Assembly: GCA_025093555.1 (NCBI GenBank)
Contig: JAIWNF010000052.1
Coordinates: 62,001-126,000, forward strand
Direction: 5' to 3'
Length of the DNA: 64,000 bases
Source of the DNA: Circinella umbellata
Taxonomy: Eukaryota > Mucoromycota > Mucoromycetes > Mucorales > Lichtheimiaceae
Part shown: piece by piece, positions 1 to 11,400 of the stretch
Numbering within the stretch: the first letter of the stretch is position 1
Layout: each line of letters opens with the position of its first letter
Notes under the pieces: model-generated
The model's database searches: none
What the model was told of the DNA's origin: nothing
Seen by the model: the letters and a program-made list of their open reading frames with translations, nothing else
Translations under genes and position numbers: made by a program

Positions 1-657
1 ATGACGATCATTAATCTTATCTGGACTATTTCTTTCAACAGAGTGAAACTCTGCTTTTTTCAATGATAAGTTGCATTCTGCCCTCATAAAAGTATGCACT
101 GTGCTACGGGAGACTTTTAGATCATTAAGCCTAAACTCATACATTAAATGCTCAGTTATATCCGCAATTGCAGCAGAGGGATTAGAATCAACATACTTAA
201 TAACTGTCATTTTGTGCTCCTCATTAAGAATACATCTACGGCCTTGTTTCTTACTATCAAAGATCGAATCCGGATCCTCTTCATACTGCTTTGCCCATCT
301 CTGTGCAGCACGAACATGTATACCTAGCTGTTTTGCAGCTGCTGAAGCACTCAAACACTTATCAATCTTAAGTCTGAAAAATCTAGCCTTTTCTTGATTA
401 GTATAGCGAGTATATGTACGTTTTTCAGTTATTTCTCTCATATCCGAGTCTTCGCCCCTTTGCTCTCTTTCATAATCTAAATGTTGTACATTGACTTGTG
501 CAGTACTCGTAGAATTTACATTCTGCAAATACTCGGTGTGTGATGTAAGTGATTCTAATGCATAAAGGTTTTGATCGACAATGTAATCCATTGGCTCAGG
601 CCTGCCATTCTCATCAACAGCATTTCCCTGCCCATCTTCATAAAAAAATTGTACCAT
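1..657 (-). CDS. Tc1/IS630-family transposase, N-terminal part (cut by window edge)
   Basis: An uninterrupted minus-strand frame of 219 codons runs from an ATG at 657-655 to base 1 without a stop. The N-terminal 60 or so residues are acidic and low in structure (starts MVQFFYEDGQGNAVDENG). Around residues 85-150 there is a helix-turn-helix region (ACAAKQ-like segment SASAAAKQLGIHVRAAQRW), followed by a second winged-helix-like stretch (NPSAAIADITEHL, VSRSTVHTFM). This is the paired HTH DNA-binding layout of Tc1/mariner transposases. The catalytic DDE domain would lie to the left of the window. No stop or frameshift is seen in the visible part, so the copy may be recent. The family assignment is from motif recognition. 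Confidence 0.8.
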   Translation of the reverse strand, partial: MVQFFYEDGQGNAVDENGRPEPMDYIVDQNLYALESLTSHTEYLQNVNSTSTAQVNVQHLDYEREQRGEDSDMREITEKRTYTRYTNQEKARFFRLKIDKCLSASAAAKQLGIHVRAAQRWAKQYEEDPDSIFDSKKQGRRCILNEEHKMTVIKYVDSNPSAAIADITEHLMYEFRLNDLKVSRSTVHTFMRAECNLSLKKAEFHSVERNSPDKINDRH

Positions 658-787
658 GATGTATAGTTTCAATGATGTATAGTTTTGATTGTAAAGTTGT
701 GAGAAAAAATAAAAAAATAAAAATGCTGGTGTCCTATAATATTTATATTTTCTCGAGTGCCAAGCGTTTGAACTTTTCAATTACTCA

Positions 788-898
788 GCGACAAGATTTT
801 CAAAAAATGCGGCTTTAATTTTAGAGCATGTGACATTAATTTTGTTGCCAAGCGACATTGATTTCTACTAGCTGCGACATTACTTTTCGGAAACCCTG
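788..898. repeat. Subterminal repeats and terminal inverted repeat of the transposon
   Basis: Four copies of a GYGACA(TT) motif lie at about 788, 830, 852 and 874, with the last merging into the terminal CCCTG at 898. Two copies are preceded by a CCAAGCG or TAGCTGCG context. They lie outside the coding frame and are best read as transposase binding sites. Confidence 0.55.
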
Positions 899-900
899 TA

Positions 901-1221
901 AAAACAATCAATCATTGTTCATCCAAAACAAGAAAGATCGGTTGAATTATTGTTTACGTCCGAAACGATTATGGCTGAACGTATTGCCGTGGAAAGGAGA
1001 CATAATTGTACCACCTCAACAAAAAAAAATAACCATTGTTTGCCCTTTTTAAATATCTGCATATGCAGCATTATTATTATTATTTTTGTGGTTTAAAAAG
1101 AAAAGGAAAGACAAAGATACATGGAAAAAGAAAAGCAAATTTTATAAAGAATTTAACAAGCAAGGGTGATCTTTATACGTTATAATTGATTGTAGACATT
1201 CTTCTTTTTTTATGTTTGTAC
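901..1221. other. Intergenic spacer, 3' flank of succinate dehydrogenase gene
   Basis: AT-rich sequence between the transposon end and the stop codon of the next gene. It contains ATT triplet runs near 1069-1086 and T-rich stretches that could serve 3'-end formation of the minus-strand gene. No gene is seen. Confidence 0.5.
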
Positions 1222-3800
1222 TTAGTAAACACGAGCAAAAGGTGGGACAGGCTTACATTCTTCTTCATCAAGAGTGTTAGCTTCAACAGCACGGTAGCTG
1301 AGCTTAACCTCACCAGTTTCCTGGTCTTGCCATGAGATGGTGTGCTTCATCCAGTTTTCGTCATCACGCTAAATTATTCATTCAAGAGTTCATGTATTAG
1401 CAACAGAAAAGAAAAATATTATATGCTTATAATGTCGTCAACTTACGTCGGGAGTGTCATCACGAGCATGAGCACCTCGAGATTCGGTACGGACAGCAGC
1501 GGAGTGCATGGTTTGAGAAGCACAAGTCAACAAGTTTTGCAATTCAAGAGTTTCAGTCAAATCAGTGTTCCAGATCATACCACGGTCAGTGGTCTTGACA
1601 TCAGCAAAAGTCTTCCAAACCTTATCAATCTTTTCGACACCTAGTCATAACGTATCCACATAAGCCAGTAATAAATGATTAGTAAAACCTATATATATGC
1701 TTGATATACACAAAATATAAAATTCCAATTCTCTCCACTATAATCAATTTAATTTACCTTGATCCAAAGTCTCTTGAGTACGGAAGACAGCAGCATCGGC
1801 TTGCATAGTCTTTTGCATGTCCAAACGAATTTCAGCGGTAGTCTTATTACCATCAGCATTACGTAACTTATCCAAGTTAGCGATGGTGGCGGAACCAGCA
1901 TCAGCAGCAAAAGGCTTCAAGGGAGTACCAGGTTCTAAAGTTTCGGCAATGTGATGTGCAACAGCACGACCGAAGACGACGATATCCAAGAGAGAGTTTG
2001 CACCAAGACGGTTAGCACCGTGAACAGAGACGGAAGCGGCTTCACCAGCGGCGTAAAGACCAGGGACAACGACATCTTCACCCTTTTCATTGACATTAAG
2101 GACTTCACCAGTGTAACGGGTAGGAATACCACCCATGTTGTAATGGACAGTAGGCAATACAGGGATAGGTTCCTTGGTGACATCAACACCAGCGAAAATA
2201 GCAGCGCTTTCTGAAATACCGGGCAAACGTTCCTTCAAGACTTCAGCGGGCAAGTGATGCAATTGCAAGTAGATGTGATCCTTTTCGGGACCAACACCGC
2301 GTCCTTCCTTAATTTCAACAGTCATAGCACGAGAGACGACATCACGCGAAGCTAAATCCTTAGCAGTAGGAGCATAACGTTCCATGAAACGTTCACCAGC
2401 AGAGTTGATCAAAATACCACCTTCGCCACGGGAACCTTCGGTAATCAAACAACCAGCACCATAGATACCAGTAGGATGGAATTGAACGAATTCAAGATCT
2501 TGAAGAGGAAGACCAGCACGGGCAACCATGGCGTTACCATCACCGGTACAGGTGTGAGCAGAGGTACAAGAGAAGTAGGCACGACCATAACCACCGGTAG
2601 CCAAAACAGTCTTATGCGAACGGAAACGATGGAGAGTACCATCTTCCATGTTGAGAGCGATAACACCCTTACATTCACCATTTTCCATGATCAAATCAAG
2701 AGCAAAGTATTCGATAAAGTAGTTGGTGTTATGACGCAAAGATTGACCGTACAAAGTGTGAAGAATGGCATGACCAGTACGATCAGCGACAGCAGCACAA
2801 CGGTAGGCTTGACCACCCTTACCGAACTTCAAACTTTGACCACCGAAAGCACGTTGATAAATCTTACCTTCGGGAGTACGAGAGAAAGGTACACCATAGT
2901 TTTCCAATTCAATGACAGTGTGAGGAGCTTCACGACACATATAATGAATAGCATCTTGGTCACCAAGCCAATCGGAACCCTTGACAGTATCGTACATGTG
3001 CCATCTCCAGTCATCTTCAGTCATGTTGCCTAAAGCTGCGTTAATACCACCCTAAATAATAATAATAATTATAATCCACCATTAATTATAAATTATCTAT
3101 CAATCGACTTCTTTTTGATCTTTTCTCCCACACACAGCTTAATTTTATTTCTTCACATGTTTTATATGTTACCTGGGCAGCAACAGTGTGGGAACGTGTG
3201 GGGAAGAGCTTGGTGATACATGCTGTATTAAAACCAGCTTCAGCAAGACCAAAAGCTGCACGAAGACCAGCACCACCAGCACCAACAACAACAGCATCAT
3301 ATTCGTGATCAATCACGGGGTACTTGCTAGCAATAGAACCCTGAAAAGGACAAAAAACAAATATATAGTTTAGTTAGTATTTTTTTTTATATTTTGACAC
3401 AATAACGCGTCATCAAAAAAAGGAGCAGAAAAATAAAACTTACAGTGGCTTCTGTGGCACGAAGGGGGTTAGTAGACATAACTTGCATTGCAGGCTTGGA
3501 TTGGTGAAGACCACGAATAGCCATACGTCCGGTTGAGGAACCTATATAAAATATAAATGTTAATATAGTTTCTAATGGAGCAAGATTCTTGCTGTCAAAA
3601 TGGCACAAATGCGAAAAAAAGAAAATACATACGGGCAGCACGCGACTATTTCGAAAGAAAATGATAAAAGAATTGTATAAAAAAAGATAATATAAAAAAA
3701 GTCTTAGTATAAATTATAAATTTAATTATATATGTTGAGAATTGTTCCAATTGACTATACATACAGCTGCTGAAGAAGTAGATTGTAAGAGTCTCAACAT
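1222..3800 (-). CDS. SDH1: Succinate dehydrogenase flavoprotein subunit, mitochondrial
   Basis: Catalytic FAD subunit of respiratory complex II, oxidising succinate to fumarate in the mitochondrial inner membrane. Seven exons on the minus strand: 3800-3765, 3645-3633, 3541-3444, 3340-3173, 3051-1758, 1640-1447 and 1368-1222, giving 649 aa, normal for SDHA/Sdh1. Visible landmarks are a basic presequence ([19 protein letters not shown]), the dinucleotide-binding [13 protein letters not shown], the covalent-FAD histidine in [12 protein letters not shown], the active-site segment [18 protein letters not shown] and the C-terminal RDDENWMKH. The second exon is only 13 nt, but it is needed to keep frame between presequence exons. 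All introns are GT-AG and 78-121 nt. The final residues (ARVY) match the family end. Identification is secure; the only soft point is the presequence exon pair. Confidence 0.97.
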
Positions 3801-4482
3801 GATTAAATTAGATAAAAACAAGCCCAAAAACGGGTGAAAAAGAAGAGTGGGGGGGAAGGTTTGTTTTTGTGGAGAAAGAGAGGTAAGAAAGGTGTTGTTG
3901 TTTCCTTGCCGGAGTTACTTTTTCAGACCGGGGCGGTAATTGGATTGGAGGGCAACATCATTTTATTTCATCACATGCAGCTTGCGATAATAACTCGGGT
4001 TTCTTTTTCCTTCACAAAATTTGCCATACATTGTTATATATATTTATTTTTATTTTTTACAATAAAAAGAAATTATCTACATATAATATAATATATAATA
4101 CCAGTATAAATATAAGAAATAAAGGTGGATGATTTTGAAGAATATATGAAAAATATAGATAATGAAAAAGAACAAGATAGAGAAGGTTACAATAATAAAA
4201 AATGTGCATAATAACAACTATACTAAAACTACTATATATTTATATATAAAAGGGAAAGAGAAAAAAATAAAGAGAGAGGGAGAAAAAGAAGGAAAGAAAT
4301 ATGTTATTTATATACAGCCTACTTAGAACGCCAGCGTAAAAAAATAGAAAAAAAAAAATAGAAGAATAAGGTCGGTTTCTTATAAAAATAAAGAAAAAAG
4401 AAGAAGCATAAAATGATAATATATAATAAAATGAAAAAAAATTGTCGGTAGAATTTTTATGTCGTTGTGTAAATAATTCATG
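3801..4482. promoter_or_regulatory. Spacer with the succinate dehydrogenase promoter
   Basis: This spacer holds the upstream region of the minus-strand succinate dehydrogenase gene and the 3' end of the next minus-strand gene. It is rich in A runs and poly-purine stretches (GAAAAAGAG-like near 4255-4300). No individual regulatory site could be assigned. Confidence 0.35.
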
Positions 4483-4800
4483 TTAATGAAACCAATACTG
4501 TTGACGTTGTTGTGCAGCCCTAAATTCCATTTCTAATAGTTGAAGTTTTCGCTCCAACTTCTCAACCTTGGAAATTATTTCATCATAATCAATAAGGACC
4601 TCGCGTTGGATATCCATCGACTCTGAACTTGAACCACTCGACCAAAAGGCATTTCGTAGTGAATTTAGCATTACATTAATGGTTGCACATTCACCTAATA
4701 AGAACCCGAGTTCATTTTCAAAAGCATTTAATTGTGATAATAACTGCCTCTGATTGCTTGTTGGTCTTGGTGAAAAGATCCCATGGGCTGGTGGTTCCAT
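4483..4800 (-). CDS. Small coiled-coil protein of unknown function
   Basis: A single-exon frame of 105 aa. The start at 4800 is the first in-frame ATG; the frame stays open upstream through a CAA/CAG glutamine run (4823-4843) but has no ATG there. The N-terminus is proline-rich and probably disordered. Residues about 17-50 form a helical segment (QLLSQLNAFENELGFLL) and residues about 70-100 a heptad-like, charged helix (IISKVEKLERKLQLLEMEF) with coiled-coil character, ending in QYWFH. Size and helices resemble small subunits of multi-protein complexes, but I cannot name a family. It is followed by a long gene-free stretch. It could be a chance ORF, but the patterned helices argue for a real protein. 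Confidence 0.55.
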   Translation of the reverse strand: MEPPAHGIFSPRPTSNQRQLLSQLNAFENELGFLLGECATINVMLNSLRNAFWSSGSSSESMDIQREVLIDYDEIISKVEKLERKLQLLEMEFRAAQQRQQYWFH

Positions 4801-7800
4801 GAAGCAATTGGGGTACTGCTGTTGCTGCTGTTGTTGAAGAATATTGGAAAATATATGTAGAATATAAAAGGGGAAATGTACTATAGAAGAAAAATAACTA
4901 TATATATATATATATGTATGTATGTGTTCACGTAAATTATATATATAAATGTCAATAACAACACTTTGCTTGCTATTCTTCTTGAAAACTCAAAAAAAAA
5001 CTCCAATTGTTGAATGGGGGTCTCTTTATATATGGTAACGCCATCATCGATTCATTTCAGAAGCAAAAATACATTTTGAAAAAGGGGGGGAGGAAGGAGA
5101 GAAAGACGCCACAGAGCAGTAGTGCAACCGTGGCTAATGTAACGCTTGGCATAAAGTAACTATGATGAGATTGATGATATGTTGGGGATCGATGTTTAAC
5201 AATATATACTTTTGTGTTTATGTATAGACGATCACGTCAAACTGGAATAAATTAAGCTTTTCGAAGATTTTACCTGATCTGGCGAGAGGGCCGTATTGTC
5301 CGCTAAAAATTTTTACTTCGCTCTTTTTTCAATTCCACTGTTTTTTGTTCTTACTGTTTATTATTATTATGCTGGTTACTATGCCAACACTCTTCTTTTT
5401 CCTAAAACATCAAAGAGAAAATTATTAAAAGTTTTTTTTTAATTTTATTATTGGATGAATTCCATGTCATCTTTTTTTTGTTGCTTAGTTATAAATGTTT
5501 TGAATGCAATTAAAATGGTTGTTATGATAAACGTATCCTAGAGAAAAAGTGAGGGTAAAGAGAAAAAACACATTTTACCATGTTTGGAGACCCAGCCGAC
5601 TCACTCTCTTAACATGGTCCAACGGAACAACACCCGCTTTTTTTTTTCTGCGGAACACACCATTTGTGTCACAGTTAGTTCATTATAACCCTGGATGGAT
5701 CACATGAAATCTTTATGGTTATATAATAATAAAATGCTAAGTTTGTTAGCCAAGTGTTTTTACTTTTGTTTTTTTTTTTTGATCTTACAATATATGTTAT
5801 AGAAATGTAGTACGCATTGGCCACAAATTAATGTTTTTTTACATGTGTTTTATTTTAGTTTTTTTTTCTGGGCGTGTTGCTATGGGAACCAATTTTTTCA
5901 CCTAATCACCCCCCTAGTTCATTACTTCCCAAAATCAAGCTTCTACAATCAAAAAATATGTTTCGTTCGATGCAAGTTCACCCTGCATAATTATAAACAG
6001 GTATCTTCTCCTGCAGCTCTTTTTTTTCCTCAATTAGAACTAAATGTAGATCAGCACCCTTTTCTTAGGATACGTCTACGTCCAGTGGTTATTGATATTT
6101 TATTTTTGTATCTTGTTATTATATACTAAGGTTAGTGGTTATATATGACTTTTTTTTGGTGTAAAGTAGACCATTCAGGTACAAAATCCATGTGGTGTAA
6201 TTTTAATATAAGCTGACATAGTATAGTTTTAAAAGTAAACTAATGATAATGATAATGGCTGTATGGAATGCCTATATAGAGTATCTATCACCGGTACTCC
6301 TGCTGTTCCAACTACTTCTTCTATCCTCTTACTATTTTCTTTCTAGACCATGATAATAGCAAGTAGTACATTCCAATGTTACATCACAGATGAGATAAAA
6401 ATAAAACATTATGTGATTGCCACGTTATTACCTTTAAGAGTATAAATTTTTCTTTCACTCGCCACTTTTGGGATGGCTCAATGACTCAAAACAAGTGTGG
6501 GAACATTTACCTTATTCGGTCAGGAAGCCCCTCTTCTTAGTAATAAGTATGGCATCTATCGAATTTCTTGGATAATGTTATGTGTGGAAATTAAGCATTA
6601 TTATTATTATTATAAATTACTATTTATATTTTATAGTTTACAGTATTACTACAAACAATTTTTTCTTTACGTTATCAATTCATTTATTATTGTGCGTCAT
6701 GCGGAAAAATAATAACAGAAAAAGAGTCAAATGCTTACGTACACATGATTTCTTTACGTATTTAATCTCGTTCAATGAAAAGTTGTACAGTCGTACAAAA
6801 TCTTGATTATAAACTATAAACGTACAATTCAACATTATACAAATCGGAACCGGTACCTTTACATCCCGAAAATTTGATGCTAATTATTAAAAAAACTTAT
6901 AGTCCCTTTTTTCCTAATTTTAAAAAATTGTATACACACTACCCCCCCCCACAAAAAAAGAAAAGTATAATAAGACTAAACTTTGGTTGCTACACAAACA
7001 AACACACCATACTACAACCTTCCGTTTTTATTCGATGCCAATTTACTGGTAACCCCATAATAAGAATAATCATCCAATTTAGAATTATAATATATCCTCA
7101 TTATCTATACTATCACTATAACATATGCTACGCGGACATATATATATCGGGTACATGGTGATTTTTGGTTTAGGTGTATATTTTAGATTTGTCAACAGTA
7201 TATCTCATGATTCTATCTTTTATTTACAATGCACATAATACATAATACATCACCTCTACCTCCTCATCCTCATTTATCTCCATTATATTAACTGTAATGT
7301 ATGTAACTAATAAAACTAAGCAACAATAATATTAATAGCAAGGGTGAACTAAACATCACAATTTTACATTCACATCTGTTCGATCCTACGTGTAAAGATG
7401 AGCCAATGCTGATATTATTTATGAGAGTGTACCTTTTTTTTATTTTATTTTTCATTCTTTCCTGACAATATCATACATATATATTATGCTAGGACTTCTA
7501 TAAAAAACCATAGTGGTGCCCATTTCTCTGCCAATAGTTTATAAATGTATTAGCTACATCTGTAAATTTAATCAAATCACATATATTAAATAATGTAAGA
7601 ATAATTACAGGTGTATTATTATATGTGTACAGAAAAAGGTTTATAGGGTACACGGCATAAAAAAATGTAACCACCAATGTTTATAATGGAATCCCTTTCC
7701 AAACATATATCTTGCATATTGATTTACAGAATGGCGAAAGTACTAAAATTCGCCTACATAATCACTGTGGATAGAACACATTGATAATACAGCATGTCGT

Positions 7801-8442
7801 ACAAATTAGAGGAGGAAGATATGTATGCTCCTTTTTTCTAAGAAAGAGAGAATAAGGTATCTGAGTGCATAGCTATTATGATACGAAAGAAGCACGTGTA
7901 TATGAATTTATATTTAGATCAAGAAAAGAACCGCATTAAGGGAATTTTCATGCTGATTGATGCGATGTGACGTTATTGTTGTTGATGCAGACATTCGTCC
8001 TTATGATAATGTGTACAGCACGCAGCAATACATATATATATATATATATAATTTAGTTACCCAAGTCTCAAAAATCATGTATCGTGACCACAATAAATTA
8101 TCATGAACAAAAGTGTTTAGATTTCGGTTGCAGCTAGAATAAGAATAAAGAGCATCACCCAGTTTTACAAAATCAAAATTTTTAAAAAATATGTTACTAT
8201 TAGTTTATACTATATAGCAATTGAATAAAGCATGAAACATGCATGCTCAGCAACAACAACAACAATCATTTTGTAATTATAAATATACCCTTAGTCACTC
8301 CCCCGTAATTTCTATCTATTCACTACCCCTTCTTTATTCTCCATCTGTGAAATCAAAATCCCGTAAGACCTGATTATAAGATATATGTACATTTGCTTGG
8401 TGACCAGACCTAGCAGGTTTTTTTTTTTTTAGTTTATTAATA
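4801..8442. other. Long gene-free region
   Basis: About 3.6 kb without a supportable gene. Open frames here are short, T- or A-rich and lack family motifs or plausible splice-joined partners. It holds an AT dinucleotide run (8032-8050), several poly-T runs and GTA/TAC-rich stretches. It includes the upstream region of the small coiled-coil gene and the 3' flank of the histidine kinase gene. Confidence 0.5.
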
Positions 8443-11400
8443 TTATTGCTGAGGGGAATCAGTTAAAATATGTGCAGAATGAGGCGCAAATTTCTTTATG
8501 GCTGATATTAACTCTGGCATGCGCAATGGCTTGGTGACATATTCATCCTAAAATAATAAATGATATAAATTCAATCCGGTCAGATAAAAATAAAATTCAA
8601 ACAACAAACAACAAAATTAATCCTGGGATTATGCCTTACCATTCCTGCATCTAAACATTTCTCTCTATCACCAATCATAGCATGTGCCGTCAAGGCAATA
8701 ATTGGGATATGAGCATCCGCCCCAGATTCTCGTTCGATCTTTCTTATACTTTGTGTTGCTTCAAATCCACCCATAACAGGCATTTGTACGTCCATAAATA
8801 TCATATCGAACCGTTGACTTTCAAAAGCCTCTACAGCCAATTTACCATTGGACACAATGCTAACATCGTGACCAAACTTCTGCAAAATACGTAATGCCAA
8901 TTTCTGATTCACGACATTATCTTCTGCGATAAGTATCTTGAGTGGCTGAATCTGCCCAGAATCGCTTGGTAAGGCAGCATGACTTTCAAGCGCTGGTAAT
9001 AATGCATCGGTTAATTCGGCCAAATTACGTGGAGAATTGATATAGGCCGTAATACCCAAGTCAATACAAAGTTTCATGTTGAGTAAATGGATTTCAGGTG
9101 CAATAAGAACAAGTGGGGTATATCGAAGCGGCATAATTTCGCGGACCTTTTCGGCTTGTCCCATTTTGTCAATCACAACAGTATCAAAGAAGGGAGCTAC
9201 TTTGCTACGGTTTGAGTATTTGTTGGCAAGATCAGTGGCTTCTTGGATACTTCCGACTCGGAAAGCAGTTAAGCCAAGTCGTTCAATCTTTTGAATGACA
9301 CCTGTATCATCTTGCATACTATCCACATATAGGATACGTCGGCCTTGATAACGTACCATCTTGTCCTTAATTTCTTTATCAGCGACACTAAAGCGACGTA
9401 GTTTGACTGTGAAATAAAATTGGGAACCGCGACCGTACATGGATTCTACCCATAAATTACCTCCCATGAGCTCTACCAAATGTTTTGATATAGACAAACC
9501 AAGTCCAGTGCCACCATATTCTCGACTAACCAAAAAAAAAAAATTGTTTAAGTTGTCACCTTAATTTATTAGTTTGTGATATTAACTTTTTGAGCCCAAG
9601 ATAAGTAACACCAGTTAATTACTGATAAAAAAGTTTCACTTACGTGGTGCTACCATCTGCTTGGCAGAAAGTATCAAAAATAATGTGTAGTTTATCTTCA
9701 TGAATACCAATACCCGTATCATTGACACAAAGTTGAAGTTTCACAAAATCGCCATCAACATCAATCACTTTAGTTTCTAGTGCAACTTCACCTTCTGTTG
9801 TAAACTTAACGGCATTACCAATTAGATTGGTAATTACTTGGCGCAGGCGGAGCGGATCGCCAATAAGTTGATCAGGAATATTCTTGTCCACGTTGTAAAT
9901 CAAGTCCAACTTCTTTTGGTTAGCCTTGACTGCCAATGTTTTTAGTACGCTAAATATAGCTGACCGGAGTGAGAACGGAATAGCTTCTACTGTCATACGT
10001 CCAGCTTCGATCTTTGAAATATCCAAGATTGCGTCAATAATCGTCAACAGCGTATTTGCCAAGCTTGACACAATCATTAAATTTTCACGCTGTTGTCGTG
10101 TCAATTCGGTTTCCAATGTCAAACTTGTCATGCCAATAATACCATTCATGGGTGTACGGATTTCGTGACTCATATTCGCCAAGAATTCACTCTTGGATCG
10201 ATTGGCCAATTCGGCTGCCTCTCTTGCTTGACCGTTCTTTCTGATCGCGTCACGTAAGGAGGTCACCATTTGATTGATTTTGGTCTTGAGCGCATCCATC
10301 TCACCTTGAGCTTCTACAGTAATCATTCGGGAAAAGTCGTTTTCGGCCGCTGCAGCAGAAATTTGAGCAAATGCACGTACTTGGGTCGTCAAATTTGAAG
10401 CCATAGTATTAACATTGCTAGTAATTTCGAGCCATACACCACCAACGCCCTTGACGCGTGCTTCGACACCCAGGTTACCCTCTGTTCCTACTTCTCGTGC
10501 TACACGTGTCACTTCAAACGCAAACGAGTTAAGCTGGTCCACCATCTTGTTGATAGTGTTTTTAAGTTCAGCAATTTCACCATGGACCTCAACTTCAATC
10601 TTTTTGGATAGATCACCTTGAGCTACAGCTTTACAAACTGCAGCAATGGCTCGCAGTTGGTCGGTAAGATTACTGGCCATCAAGTTGACGTTGTCGGTAA
10701 GATCCTTCCAAGTACCGTCGACACCAATGATCGTTGCTTGACCACCTAGCATACCTTCAGTACCCACTTCTCTTGCAACACGCGTCACTTCAGCCGCAAA
10801 TACACGTAATTGATCCACCATGGAATTGACAGTGTCCCTAGTTGTATTATTTTTTTTTGTGCAATTTAATTATCAGCTATGCATTTACTTATTTCAATAA
10901 AAATTAAATTACTTAATAATTTCAATAATAATAATACGTACTTGAGTTCCAGTATTTCGCCTTGTACTTCAACGACAATCTTACGAGACAGATCACCTTT
11001 AGCAACAGCTGTAGTGACCGCAGCGATAGATCGCACTTGAGTCGTCAAATTACCAGCCATCATGTTAACATTATCCGTGAGATCTTTCCATGTACCAGCT
11101 ACACCTTGTACAACAGCTTGTCCACCCAGTTTACCCTCCGTACCGACTTCCCTTGCCACTCTTGTTACTTCGGTAGAAAATACACTAAGTTGATCTACCA
11201 TGTCATTCACTGTATTTTTGAGATCCGAGATTTCTCCTCGTGCCTCGACATGAATCTTTTTAGATAAATCACCGTTTGCAACGGCTTTTGTCACCTCGGC
11301 AATTGATCGCACTTGAGTGGTCAAATTTGCAGCCATAATGTTTACATTATCTGTAAGTTCATTCCAAGTGCCAGCAACACCTTGCACAATGGCTTGACCC

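Larger units (their letters stand above)
1..900 (-). mobile_element. Tc1/mariner-like DNA transposon, 5' end
   Basis: The element enters from the left edge and ends near 898-900. Its outer end, read on the minus strand, begins TACAGGGTTTCCGAAAAG, which looks like a TA target site followed by a mariner/pogo-style terminal inverted repeat. Inside this end the octamer GCGACATT or a close variant recurs at about 788, 830, 852 and 874, a subterminal repeat pattern typical of transposase binding. The transposase reading frame at 1-657 points away from this end. The other terminus lies outside the window, so the second inverted repeat cannot be checked. Confidence 0.75.

Noticed and set aside
2476..3033. 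185-codon plus-strand frame in the succinate dehydrogenase gene
   Set aside because: It is antisense to a well-conserved enzyme and reads as Ser/Thr-rich noise.
5845..7161. Several plus-strand frames of 70-95 codons
   Set aside because: They are composed of F, Y, I, K and N from AT-rich DNA and show no motif, splice partner or initiation context.
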